A DNA stretch of 64,000 nucleotides from positions 7,730,088 to 7,794,087 of the forward strand of contig OZ026837.1 of NCBI GenBank assembly GCA_964023205.1, read 5' to 3'. Positions 26,287 to 38,100 of the stretch are shown here, piece after piece. Under the pieces are notes generated by a model. That model made no database searches, was not told the DNA's origin, and worked only from the letters and a program-made list of their open reading frames with translations. The translations under genes and the position numbers were made by a program. Positions within the stretch are counted from its first letter, which is position 1. The number at the start of each line of letters is the position of its first letter. The stretch comes from Lutraria lutraria (Eukaryota > Mollusca > Bivalvia > Venerida > Mactridae).

Positions 26287-28761
26287 TTACGTAATAAATT
26301 TGTTAATGGAAGGCCAAGATGTATTTTTGATATATTTTGTTCTTAAGTTGTTAAAAGCATTACAACACATGAAAAAGTGATATTCGGATTCAACTTGGTT
26401 CATAGAACATAATTTACAGATTCGATTTTCTCTTAGTATATTATTGTATCTTCCTGATTCTATCTCTAGATTATGAGAACTTAATCTGAATCGGGTTAGT
26501 TCTTTTCTATATTTATCAATTTTAACAAGATCTAGATAGGGTTCATACTTGTATTCCTTTTTAAATTTTCTGTAATAATGCATTTTATTTTGGTTGGTTA
26601 AAATGTCATTCCATTCCTGGATATATTGATCCCTTAAACGTTGTTTAAACAATGGCATAAAATTGTAGTTAAAATGAAAGTCTGTAAAAAGATATCCAAA
26701 ACCTAAACTATTAAGTGTTGACTGAATTTTATGAACCCAACATCCGGATATCATCGCATTTATATTATATAGTTGATCTGTAAAAGATCTATATATTAGA
26801 GAATCAGGATTTGACATAATTCTTATCCAGTATTTTAAACACCTTTCTTTACATATGACCCTTAATGGATACCTGCCTAATTCACCCAAAACGGCAACAT
26901 TTGATGTTTGAATTCGTACACCTAATATTCGTTTACAGAATTTAACATGCAATTTATCTAATTCTTTATAGTCATTGACCCCCCAAATTTCACATCCATA
27001 TAGTAGAATAGGTACAATTAAAGAATCAAACAAAGATAATTTCATCTTTATATCAAGACTCACCCTATTAAAAATATAAAATAAATGATTGTAAGCTTTA
27101 AGAGCTTGATCATGTAGAGCTTTCACAGCATGCATCATAGAACCAGTATAATACAATTTAACACCCAGGTAACAAAAGTGGTCAACAACTTCAACATTTT
27201 TGTCATTGATTGACCAAGAAAGTCGATTATTACTTTTTCTTTTTTCAAAAATGCAGATTTTTGTCTTATTTACGTTAATTTTTAAGCCCCATTTATGTGA
27301 ATATGCGTATATATTATCTAATTGTAATTGAAGACTATGAGGATCGGTAGTAAATAGAGCTATATCATCAGCAAAAAGTAACATATAAAAAGACAACATG
27401 TCAATATCGTCATCGGACATTTCATTAAGATTTAATGTAGTTTTAATATCATTTATAAATAGAATGAATAGTAATGGAGACAGAGGTTCACCCTGTTTAA
27501 GGCCAAGAGAAACATCGAAAAAGTCAGAGTAAGACATACTTGATGCGTCTTTAACACATGATTTAACATTTCGATATATTGATTTAATCATATTTACCGC
27601 TTTACAACTAAGACCTGATTCAATTAATTTAATCCACAGTGCGTCATGAATTACTGTATCAAAGGCCTTTTCATAATCGATGAAAGCACAGTACAGTTTT
27701 TTGCCAGAAGCTAAGATATTTTGAATAACAGAATGTAGAATAAAAATACAATCAGTGGTACTATGGTTATCTCTGAAGCCAAACTGAGCTTCTGAAAATA
27801 TATTTTCAGATTCACACCATTTATTTATTCTGTTCCTTAACACTAGTGAAAATATTTTAGCTAGAGTATTTACTATTGTGATTCCTCTATAGTTAGAGGC
27901 CGTATTTATATCGCCTTTCTTATGTATGGGAATAATGTATCCCTTACACCAAGATTCTGGATAAATCCCTTTATCATATATATAGTTGAAAATTTTAGAG
28001 AGATACGGTACAATAAACTTATTTGATTCAATAAAAAAATCAGCAACATTGTTTGTAATATCACAACTTTTATGCATACTCATAGTAGCTATAGTTTTGC
28101 TAATTTCATCATCAGTAAAAGGTGCATCAAGTTGATCAATGTGTGATGGTGTGGAATCAACAGGTTGACGATCAGTATTAAAATCACTATCATTTGGCGT
28201 GTTAGAGAGTTTACTAAAATGATCTACAAAATCATTTAGACTTATGTTGATATTATTATAATTCGATTTTTTTCTGTACTTATTAATATGTTGCCAAAAT
28301 TGACGAGAGTTTGTTTTACTGAGTCTAGAGAGAGTACATTTTTCTTTTGAGAAATAGGCCCCTTTACTTTTGCGTTTTATATTGCAGTAATGTTTTCTAG
28401 AATTCAGAAAAAGTGAGCGATTCTCGTCCGACGCATTATTACGGTATTTTCGCTTGTTCTTAAGAAAATCCGATTTAGCAGATTTGCACTCATTATTAAA
28501 CCATAAAGATTTCTTTATTTTAAAATTATTTACATTTTTTGTGTTACAGGTTTTACCGTGAAACTTAAAAGATATATCGAAAATATATTTAGAAAATTCA
28601 TTGATGCTTGTATCAATATCATAATTTCCCAATAGTAAGCCATTGGTTATATCATCAAAATTAGCCATACAAGTATTTGAATTTAAAAAATCTAACAGTT
28701 GAGAGGGATCATATATATATACAAAGTATATATACAATTGATGCACATTGAATAAACTCAT
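26287..28761 (-). CDS. LINE reverse transcriptase ORF, endonuclease missing, chimeric N-terminus
   Basis: An 824-codon ORF. In a complete element this protein copies the element RNA into DNA at a nicked target. Residues 1 to about 14 are encoded by reverse-complement satellite, so the ATG at 28761 is not the element's own start. About 18-270 are linker and the start of the RT region, basic around 80-165. The RT core spans about 270-540: NYRGITIVNTLAKIFS (290-305), FGFRDNHSTTD (327-337), motif A FIDYEKAFD with D362, motif B GLKQGEPLSPLLF (420-432), catalytic FADD (463-466), WGLKINVNKTK (491-501) and YLGV (531-534). The three catalytic aspartates (362, 465, 466) are present. A C-terminal C-x2-C-x9-H-x3-C motif uses C782, C785, H795 and C799. 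The ORF stops at TAA 26289-26287, which appears premature. With no endonuclease it is probably non-autonomous. Identification as a LINE RT is certain; expression is unknown. Confidence 0.93.
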   Translation of the reverse strand: MSLFNVHQLYIYFVYIYDPSQLLDFLNSNTCMANFDDITNGLLLGNYDIDTSINEFSKYIFDISFKFHGKTCNTKNVNNFKIKKSLWFNNECKSAKSDFLKNKRKYRNNASDENRSLFLNSRKHYCNIKRKSKGAYFSKEKCTLSRLSKTNSRQFWQHINKYRKKSNYNNINISLNDFVDHFSKLSNTPNDSDFNTDRQPVDSTPSHIDQLDAPFTDDEISKTIATMSMHKSCDITNNVADFFIESNKFIVPYLSKIFNYIYDKGIYPESWCKGYIIPIHKKGDINTASNYRGITIVNTLAKIFSLVLRNRINKWCESENIFSEAQFGFRDNHSTTDCIFILHSVIQNILASGKKLYCAFIDYEKAFDTVIHDALWIKLIESGLSCKAVNMIKSIYRNVKSCVKDASSMSYSDFFDVSLGLKQGEPLSPLLFILFINDIKTTLNLNEMSDDDIDMLSFYMLLFADDIALFTTDPHSLQLQLDNIYAYSHKWGLKINVNKTKICIFEKRKSNNRLSWSINDKNVEVVDHFCYLGVKLYYTGSMMHAVKALHDQALKAYNHLFYIFNRVSLDIKMKLSLFDSLIVPILLYGCEIWGVNDYKELDKLHVKFCKRILGVRIQTSNVAVLGELGRYPLRVICKERCLKYWIRIMSNPDSLIYRSFTDQLYNINAMISGCWVHKIQSTLNSLGFGYLFTDFHFNYNFMPLFKQRLRDQYIQEWNDILTNQNKMHYYRKFKKEYKYEPYLDLVKIDKYRKELTRFRLSSHNLEIESGRYNNILRENRICKLCSMNQVESEYHFFMCCNAFNNLRTKYIKNTSWPSINKFIT
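28711..28723. repeat. Right junction of the LINE: AT run and possible duplication (ATACA)
   Basis: Element sequence ending GAGAGGGATC (28701-28710) is followed by ATATATATAT and then ATACAAAGTATATATAC of the satellite. The AT dinucleotides could be element, satellite or filler added at the 5' junction, so the boundary is uncertain by about 10 bp. The ATACA at 28719-28723 pairs with that at 25839-25843. Confidence 0.5.
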
Positions 28762-30030
28762 TAATTAGGTCATGTCATAATTATTTGCAATTAAGAGTTA
28801 ATGCACATCATATAAGGTCAATAATTAGGGTATTTAATCAAAGTATGACTGTGGAATATGTAAATGAATATTGCAGAAACAAATCCATTTAAAGAATTTT
28901 TACAGTTTATGCACATTGCATGAAATCATTAATTAGGTCATCTAATCAAGATACCTCAATAATGTGTTTTTTGAACAAAACTATATGCTGTAAACCTTGT
29001 AAACAAACATCCTATCAACAATTCAATGCAAAGTATGTATGTCATTGCATGAAATCATTAATTAGGTCATTTAATCAAGATTCCTCAATGAAAAATGTTA
29101 AGAAACACTGCAAAACTAAATTCAGGATATTTTGACCTAAATAATTAGGGTAATTAATCAAATACTGTATATTTACAAATCAAATGGGATTTGCAGCATG
29201 TATATTAGTCATTTCATTCTGATATATTCATAATGTGTTTTTCCAACAAAACAATATGCTGTAAATTTTGAAAGCAAATATACCGGAAAAAATTCAATAC
29301 AAAGTATATATACAATTGATGCACATTGAATAAACTCATTAATTAGGTCATGTCATAATTATTTGAAATTAAGAGTTAATGCACATCATATAAGGTCAAT
29401 AATTAGGGTCTATAATCAAAATATGACTGTGGAATATGTAAATGAATATTGCAGAAACAATTCCATTTAAAGTATTTATACAATTCATGCACATTGCATG
29501 AAATCATTAATTAGGTCATCTAATCAAGATTCCTCAATAATGTGTTTTTTAAACAAAACTATATGCTGTAAAGCTTGTAAACAAACATCCCATCAATAAT
29601 TCAATGCAAAGTATGTATGCCATTGTATGAAATCATTAATTAGGTCATTTAATCAAGATTCCTCAATGAAAAATGATTATAAATACCACAATACTAAATT
29701 CAGGATATTTTGACATAAACAATTAGGGTAATTAATCAAATACTGTATATTTACAAATCAAATGGGATTTGCAGCATGTATATTAGTCATTTCATTCTGA
29801 TATATTCATAATAATGTGTTTTTCCAACAAAACAATATGCTGTAAATTTTGAAAGCAAATATACCGGAAAAAATTCAATACAAAGTATATATAGAATTGA
29901 TGCACATTGAATAAACTCATTAATTAGGTCATGTCATAATTATTTGAAATTAAGAGTTAATGCACATCATATAAGGTCAATAATTAGGGTCTATAATCAA
30001 AATATGACTGTGGAATATGTAAATGAATAT
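28724..30030. repeat. Mixed monomers just right of the LINE
   Basis: Completes the interrupted monomer and continues with an alpha, then two beta monomers. It carries private variants such as CAAAGTATGACTG (about 28839), CAGTTTATGC (about 28903), TCCTATCAAC (about 29010) and TATATAGAATTGATG (about 29888). A GTATTTATAC variant near 29473 is shared with about 6988 and 18472. Only satellite is seen. Confidence 0.8.
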
Positions 30031-33000
30031 TGCAGAAACAATTCCATTTAAAGTATTTTTACAATTCATGCACATTGCATGAAATCATTAATTAGGTCAT
30101 CTAATCAAGATACCTAAGTAATGTGTTTTTGAACAAAACTATATCCTGTAAACCTTGTAAACAAACATCCCATCAACAATTCAATGCAAAGTATGTATGT
30201 CATTGCATGAAATCATTAATTAGGTCATTTAATCAAGATTCCTCAATGAAAAATGTTAAGAAACACTGATAAACTAAATTCAGGATATTTTGACCTAAAT
30301 AATTAGGGTAATTAATCAAATACTGTATATTTACAAATCAAATGGGATTTGCAGCATGTATATTAGTCATTTCATTCTGATATATTCATAATGTGTTTTT
30401 CCAACAAAACAATATGCTGTAAATTTTGAAAACAAATATACCGGAAATAATTCAATACAAAGTATATATACAATTGATGCACATTGAATGAACTCATTAA
30501 TTAGGTCATGTCATAATTATTTGAAATTAAGAGTTAATGCACATCATATAAGGTCAATAATTAGGGTATTTAATCAAAATATGACTGTGGAATATGTAAA
30601 TGAATATTGAAGAAACAAATCCATTTAAATAATTTTTACAGTTCATGCACATTGCATGAAATCATTAATTAGGTCATCTAATCAAGATACCTCAATAATG
30701 TGTTTTTTAAACAAAACTATATGCTGTAAAGCTTGTAAACAAACATCCCATCAACAATTCAATGCAAAGTATGTATGTCATTGCATGAAATCATTAATTA
30801 GGTCATTTAATCAAGATTCCTCAATGAAAAATGTTAAGAAACACTGCCAAACTAAATTCAGGATATTTTGACCTAAATAATTAGGGTAATTAATCAAATA
30901 CTGTATATTTACAAATCAAATGGGATTTGCAGCATGTATATTAGTCATTTCATTCCGATATATTCATAATGTGTTTTTCCAACAAAACAATATGCTGTAA
31001 ATTTTGAAAACAAATATACCGGAAATAATTCAATACAAAGTATATATACAATTGATGCACATTGAATGAACTCATTAATTAGGTCATGTCATAATTATTT
31101 GAAATTAAGAGTTAATGCACATCATATAAGGTCAATAATTAGGATCTATAATCAAAATATGACTGTGGAATATGTAAATGAATATTGCAGAAACAATTCC
31201 ATTTTTAGTATTTTTACAATTCATGCACATTGCATGAAATCATTAATTAGGTCATCTAATCAAGATTCCTCAATAATGTGTTTTTTAAACAAAACTATAT
31301 GCTGTAAAGCTTGTAAACAAACATCCCATCAATAATTCAATGCAAAGTATGTATGCCATTGCATGAAATCATTAATTAGGTCATTTAATCAAGATTCCTC
31401 AATGAAAATTGATTATAAATACCACAATACTAAATTCAGGATATTTTGACATAAACAATTAGGGTAATTAAACAAATACTGTATATTTACAAATGAAATG
31501 GGATTTGAAGCATGTATATTAGTCATTTCATTCTGATATATTCATAATAATGTGTTTTTCCAACAAAACAATATGCTGTAAATTTTGAAAACAAATATAC
31601 CGGAAAAAATTCAATACAAAGTATATATACAATTGATGCACATTGAATAAACTCATTAATTAGGTCATGTCATAATTATTTGAAATTAAGAGTTAATGCA
31701 CATCATATAAGGTCAATAATTAGGGTATTTAATCAAAATATGACTGTGGAATATGTAAATGAATATTGCAGAAACAAATCCATTTAAAGAATTTTTACAG
31801 TTCATGCACATTGCATGAAATCATTAATTAGGTCATCTAATCAAGATACCTCAATAATGTGTTTTTTGAACAAAACTATATGCTGTAAACCTTGTAAACA
31901 AACATCCCATCAACAATTTAATGCAAAGTATGTATGTCATTGCATGAAATCATTAATTAGGTCATTTAATCAAGATTCCTCAATGAAAAATGATTATAAA
32001 TACCACAATACTAAATTCAGGATATTTTGACATGAACAATTAGGGTAATTAATCAAATACTGTATATTTACAAATCAAATGGGATTTGCAGCATGTATAT
32101 TAGTCATTTCATTCTGATATATTCATAATACTGTGTTTTTCCAACAAAATAATATGCTGTAAATTTTGAAAACAAATATACCGGAAAATTTCAATACAAA
32201 GTATATATACAATTGATGCACATTGAATAAACTCATTAATTAGGTCATGTCATAATTATTTGAAATTAAGAGTTAATGCACATCATATAAGGTCAATAAT
32301 TAGGGTCTATAATCAAAATATGACTGTGGAATATGTAAATGAATATTGCAGAAACAATTCCATTTAAAGTATTTTTACAATTCATGCACATCACATGAAA
32401 TCATTAATTAGGTCATCTAATCAAGATACCTCAATAATGTGTTTTTTAAACAAAACTATATGCTGTAAACCTTGTAAACAAACATCCCATCAATAATTCA
32501 ATGCAAAGTATGTATGCCATTGCATGAAATCATTAATTAGGTCATTTAATCAAGATTCCTCAATGAAAAATGATTATAAATACCACAATTCTAAATTCAG
32601 GATATTTTGACATAAACAATTAGGGTAATTAATCAAATACTGTATATTTACAAATGAAATGGGATTTGCAGCATTTATATTAGTCATTTCATTCTGATAT
32701 ATTCATAATAATGTGTTTTTCCAACAAAACAATATGCTGTAAATTTTGAAATCAAATATACCGGAAATAATTCAATACAAAGTATATATACAATTGATGC
32801 ACATTGAATAAACTCATTAATTAGGTCATGTCATAATTATTTGAAATTAAGAGTTAATGCACATCATATAAGGTCAATAATTAGGGTATTTAATCAAAAT
32901 ATGACTGTGGAATATGTAAATGAATATTGCAGAAACAAATCCATTTAAAGAATTTTTACAGTTCATGCACATTGCATGAAATCATTAATTAGGTCATCTA

Positions 33001-34168
33001 ATCAAGATACCTAAGTAATGTGTTTTTTGAACAAAACTATATCCTGTAAACCTTGTAAACAAACATCCCATCAACAATTCAATGCAAAGTATGTATGTCA
33101 TTGCATGAAATCATTAATTAGGTCATTTAATCAAGATTCCTCAATGAAAAATGTTAAGAAACACTGATAAACTAAATTCAGGATATTTTGACCTAAATAA
33201 TTAGGGTAATTAATCAAATACTGTATATTTACAAATCAAATGGGATTTGCAGCATGTATATTAGTCATTTCATTCTGATATATTCATAATGTGTTTTTCC
33301 AACAAAACAATATGCTGTAAATTTTGAAAGCAAATATACCGGAAAAAATTCAATACAAAGTATATATACAATTGATGCACATTGAATAAACTCATTAATT
33401 AGGTCATGTCATAATTATTTGAAATTAAGAGTTAATGCACATCATATAAGGTCAATAATTAGGGTCTATAATCAAAATATGACTGTGGAATATGTAAATG
33501 AATATTGCAGAAACAATTCCATTTAAAGTATTTATACAATTCATGCACATTGCATGAAATCATTAATTAGGTCATCTAATCAAGATTCCTCAATAATGTG
33601 TTTTTTAAACAAAACTATATGCTGTAAACCTTGTAAACAAACATCCCATCAATAATTCAATGCAAAGTATGTATGCCATTGTATGAAATCATTAATTAGG
33701 TCATTTAATCAAGATTCCTCAATGAAAAATGATTATAAATACCACAATACTAAATTCAGGATATTTTGACATAAACAATTAGGGTAATTAATCAAATACT
33801 GTATATTTACAAATCAAATGGGATTTGCAGCATGTATATTAGTCATTTCATTCTGATATATTCATAATAATGTGTTTTTCCAACAAAACAATATGCTGTA
33901 AATTTTGAAAGCAAATATACCGGAAAAAATTCAATACAAAGTATATATACAATTGATGCACATTGAATAAACTCATTAATTAGGTCATGTCATAATTATT
34001 TGAAATTAAGAGTTAATGCACATCATATAAGGTCAATAATTAGGGTCTATAATCAAAATATGACTGTGGAATATGTAAATGAATATTGCAGAAACAATTC
34101 CATTTAAAGTATTTTTACAATTCATGCACATTGCATGAAATCATTAATTAGGTCATCTAATCAAGATA
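30031..34168. repeat. Copy of about 3492-7629 at 26,539-bp offset
   Basis: Monomers at 30656, 31066 and 31815 correspond to 4117, 4527 and 5276. Shared private variants include TTCATTCCGATAT (about 30950 and 4411), AATTAGGATCTATAATC (about 31137 and 4598) and TTAAACAAATACTG (about 31467 and 4928). The match ends near 34168, where ACCTCAATAATG replaces ACCTAAGTAATG. Confidence 0.85.
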
Positions 34169-34520
34169 CCTCAATAATGTGTTTTTGAACAAAACTATAT
34201 CCTGTAAACCTTGTAAACAAACATCCCATCAACAATTCAATGCAAAGTATGTATGTCATTGCATGAAATCATTAATTAGGTCATTTAATCAAGATTCCTC
34301 AATGAAAAATGTTAAGAAACACTGCAAAACTAAATTCAGGATATTTTGACCTAAATAATTAGGGTAATTAATCAAATACTGTATATTTACAAATCAAATG
34401 GGATTTGCAGCATGTATATTAGTCATTTCATTCTGATATATTCATAATGTGTTTTTCCAACAAAACAATATGCTGTAAATTTTGAAAGCAAATATACCGG
34501 AAATAATTCAATACAAAGTA
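34169..34520. repeat. Hybrid satellite segment between two copied blocks
   Basis: A junction monomer. It has the GTTTTTGAAC and ATATCCTG features of the CCTAAG subtype but without CCTAAG, then the GTTAAGAAACACTGCAAAAC tail of another subtype. This reads as a recombination joint between monomer classes. Only satellite is seen. Confidence 0.7.
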
Positions 34521-34710
34521 TATATACAATTGATGCACATTGAATAAACTCATTAATTAGGTCATGTCATAATTATTTGAAATTAAGAGTTAATGCACAT
34601 CATATAAGGTCAATAATTAGGGTCTATAATCAAAATATGACTGTGGAATATGTAAATGAATATTGCAGAAACAATTCCATTTAAAGTATTTTTACAATTC
34701 ATGCACATCA

Positions 34711-35162
34711 CATGAAATCATTAATTAGGTCATTTAATCAAGATTCCTCAATGAAAAATGATTATAAATACCACAATACTAAATTCAGGATATTTTGACA
34801 TAAACAATTAGGGTAATTAATCAAATACTGTATATTTACAAATCAAATGGGATTTGCAGCATGTATATTAGTCATTTCATTCTGATATATTCATAATAAT
34901 GTGTTTTTCCAACAAAACAATATGCTGTAAATTTTGAAAGCAAATATACCGGAAAAAATTCAATACAAAGTATATATACAATTGATGCACATTGAATAAA
35001 CTCATTAATTAGGTCATGTCATAATTATTTGAAATTAAGAGTTAATGCACATCATATAAGGTCAATAATTAGGGTCTATAATCAAAATATGACTGTGGAA
35101 TATGTAAATGAATATTGCAGAAACAATTCCATTTAAAGTATTTTTACAATTCATGCACATCA
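34711..35162. repeat. 452-bp deletion monomer (module A lost)
   Basis: Same deletion and same neighbours as 15143-15594, copied as part of the higher-order repeat; the following monomer starts at 35163. Confidence 0.9.
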
Positions 35163-38100
35163 CATGAAATCATTAATTAGGTCATCTAATCAAGATACCT
35201 CAATAATGTGTTTTTTGAACAAAACTATATGCTGTAAACCTTGTAAACAAACATCCCATCAACAATTCAATGCAAAGTATGTATGTCATTGCATGAAATC
35301 ATTAATTAGGTCATTTAATCAAGATTCCTCAATGAAAAATGATTATAAATACCATAATTCTAAATTCAGGATATTTTGACAGGAACAGTTAGGGTAATTA
35401 ATCAAATACTGTATATTTACAAATTAAATGGGATTTGAAGCGTGTATATTAGTCATTTCATTCTGATATATTCATAATTATGTGTTTTTCCAACAAAACA
35501 ATATGCTGTAAATTTTGAAATCAAATATACCGGAAATAATTCAATACAAAGTATATATACAATTGATGCACATTGAATAAACTCATTAATTAGGTCATGT
35601 CATAATTATTTGAAATTAAGAGTTAATGCACATCATATAAGGTCAATAATTAGGGTATTTAATCAAAATATGACTGTGGAATATGTAAATGAATATTGCA
35701 GAAACAAATCCATTTAAATAATTTTTACACTTCATGCACATTGCATGAAATCATTAATTAGGTCATCTAATCAAGATACCTCAATAATGTGTTTTTTAAA
35801 CAAAACTATATGCTGTAAAGCTTGTAAACAAACATCCCATCAATAATACAATGCAAAGTATGTATGTCATTGCATGAAATCATTAATTAGGTCATTTAAT
35901 CAAGATTCCTCAATGAAAAATGATTATAAATACCACAATACTAAATTCAGGATATTTTGACATAACCAATTAGGGTAATTAATCAAATACTGTATATTTA
36001 CAAATCAAATGGGATTTGCAGCATGTATATTAGTCATTTCATTCTGATATATTCATAATAATGTGTTTTTCCAACAAAACAATATGCTGTAAATTTTGAA
36101 AGCAAATATACCGGAAAAAATTCAATACAAAGTATATATACAATTGATGCACATTGAATAAACTCATTAATTAGGTCATGTCATAATTATTTGAAATTAA
36201 GAGTTAATGCACATCATATAAGGTCAATAATTAGGGTATTTAATCAAAATATGACTGTGGAATATGTAAATGAATATTGCAGAAACAAATCCATTTAAAG
36301 AATTTTTACAGTTCATGCACATTGCATGAAATCATTAATTAGGTCATCTAATCAAGATACCTCAATAATGTGTTTTTTGAACAAAACTATATGCTGTAAA
36401 CCTTGTAAACAAACATCCCATCAACAATTTAATGCAAAGTATGTATGTCATTGCATGAAATCATTAATTAGGTCATTTAATCAAGATTCCTCAATGAAAA
36501 ATGATTATAAATACCACAATACTAAATTCAGGATATTTTGACATGAACAATTAGGGTAATTAATCAAATACTGTATATTTACAAATCAAATGGGATTTGC
36601 AGCATGTATATTAGTCATTTCATTCTGATATATTCATAATACTGTGTTTTTCCAACAAAATAATATGCTGTAAATTTTGAAAACAAATATACCGGAAAAT
36701 TTCAATACAAAGTATATATACAATTGATGCACATTGAATAAACTCATTAATTAGGTCATGTCATAATTATTTGAAATTAAGAGTTAATGCACATCATATA
36801 AGGTCAATAATTAGGGTCTATAATCAAAATATGACTGTGGAATATGTAAATGAATATTGCAGAAACAATTCCATTTAAAGTATTTTTACAATTCATGCAC
36901 ATCACATGAAATCATTAATTAGGTCATCTAATCAAGATACCTCAATAATGTGTTTTTTAAACAAAACTATATGCTGTAAACCTTGTAAACAAACATCCCA
37001 TCAATAATTCAATGCAAAGTATGTATGCCATTGCATGAAATCATTAATTAGGTCATTTAATCAAGATTCCTCAATGAAAAATGATTATAAATACCACAAT
37101 TCTAAATTCAGGATATTTTGACATAAACAATTAGGGTAATTAATCAAATACTGTATATTTACAAATGAAATGGGATTTGCAGCATTTATATTAGTCATTT
37201 CATTCTGATATATTCATAATAATGTGTTTTTCCAACAAAACAATATGCTGTAAATTTTGAAATCAAATATACCGGAAATAATTCAATACAAAGTATATAT
37301 ACAATTGATGCACATTGAATAAACTCATTAATTAGGTCATGTCATAATTATTTGAAATTAAGAGTTAATGCACATCATATAAGGTCAATAATTAGGGTAT
37401 TTAATCAAAATATGACTGTGGAATATGTAAATGAATATTGCAGAAACAAATCCATTTAAAGAATTTTTACAGTTCATGCACATTGCATGAAATCATTAAT
37501 TAGGTCATCTAATCAAGATACCTAAGTAATGTGTTTTTTGAACAAAACTATATCCTGTAAACCTTGTAAACAAACATCCCATCAACAATTCAATGCAAAG
37601 TATGTATGTCATTGCATGAAATCATTAATTAGGTCATTTAATCAAGATTCCTCAATGAAAAATGTTAAGAAACACTGATAAACTAAATTCAGGATATTTT
37701 GACCTAAATAATTAGGGTAATTAATCAAATACTGTATATTTACAAATCAAATGGGATTTGCAGCATGTATATTAGTCATTTCATTCTGATATATTCATAA
37801 TGTGTTTTTCCAACAAAACAATATGCTGTAAATTTTGAAAGCAAATATACCGGAAAAAATTCAATACAAAGTATATATACAATTGATGCACATTGAATAA
37901 ACTCATTAATTAGGTCATGTCATAATTATTTGAAATTAAGAGTTAATGCACATCATATAAGGTCAATAATTAGGGTCTATAATCAAAATATGACTGTGGA
38001 ATATGTAAATGAATATTGCAGAAACAATTCCATTTAAAGTATTTATACAATTCATGCACATTGCATGAAATCATTAATTAGGTCATCTAATCAAGATTCC

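Larger units (their letters stand above)
25843..28718 (-). mobile_element. 5'-truncated non-LTR retrotransposon (LINE) inserted in the satellite
   Basis: About 2.88 kb of non-satellite sequence interrupts one monomer exactly between AATTCAATAC (left) and AAAGTATATATAC (right). It encodes a reverse transcriptase typical of non-LTR elements on the minus strand. There are no terminal repeats and no integrase. The 3' end (left) carries three AGTTT units, read as AAACT on the element strand, instead of a poly-A tail. The 5' end (right) lies in the linker that normally follows an AP-type endonuclease, so the endonuclease and any upstream ORF are missing, as is common for incomplete target-primed reverse transcription. 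The ORF is otherwise nearly intact and keeps many CpGs, which suggests a fairly young insertion. The clade is not resolved; it looks like an element family common in bivalves. Confidence 0.93.

Noticed and set aside
28711..28720. ATATATATAT as a microsatellite or promoter
   Set aside because: It is only ten bases at the LINE-satellite joint, where the satellite also has TATATA; junction ambiguity explains it.
26287..28761. Host telomerase, group II intron or retroviral polymerase
   Set aside because: The motif order, FADD box, C-terminal C-x2-C-x9-H-x3-C motif and absence of protease, RNase H, integrase or LTRs fit a non-LTR element.
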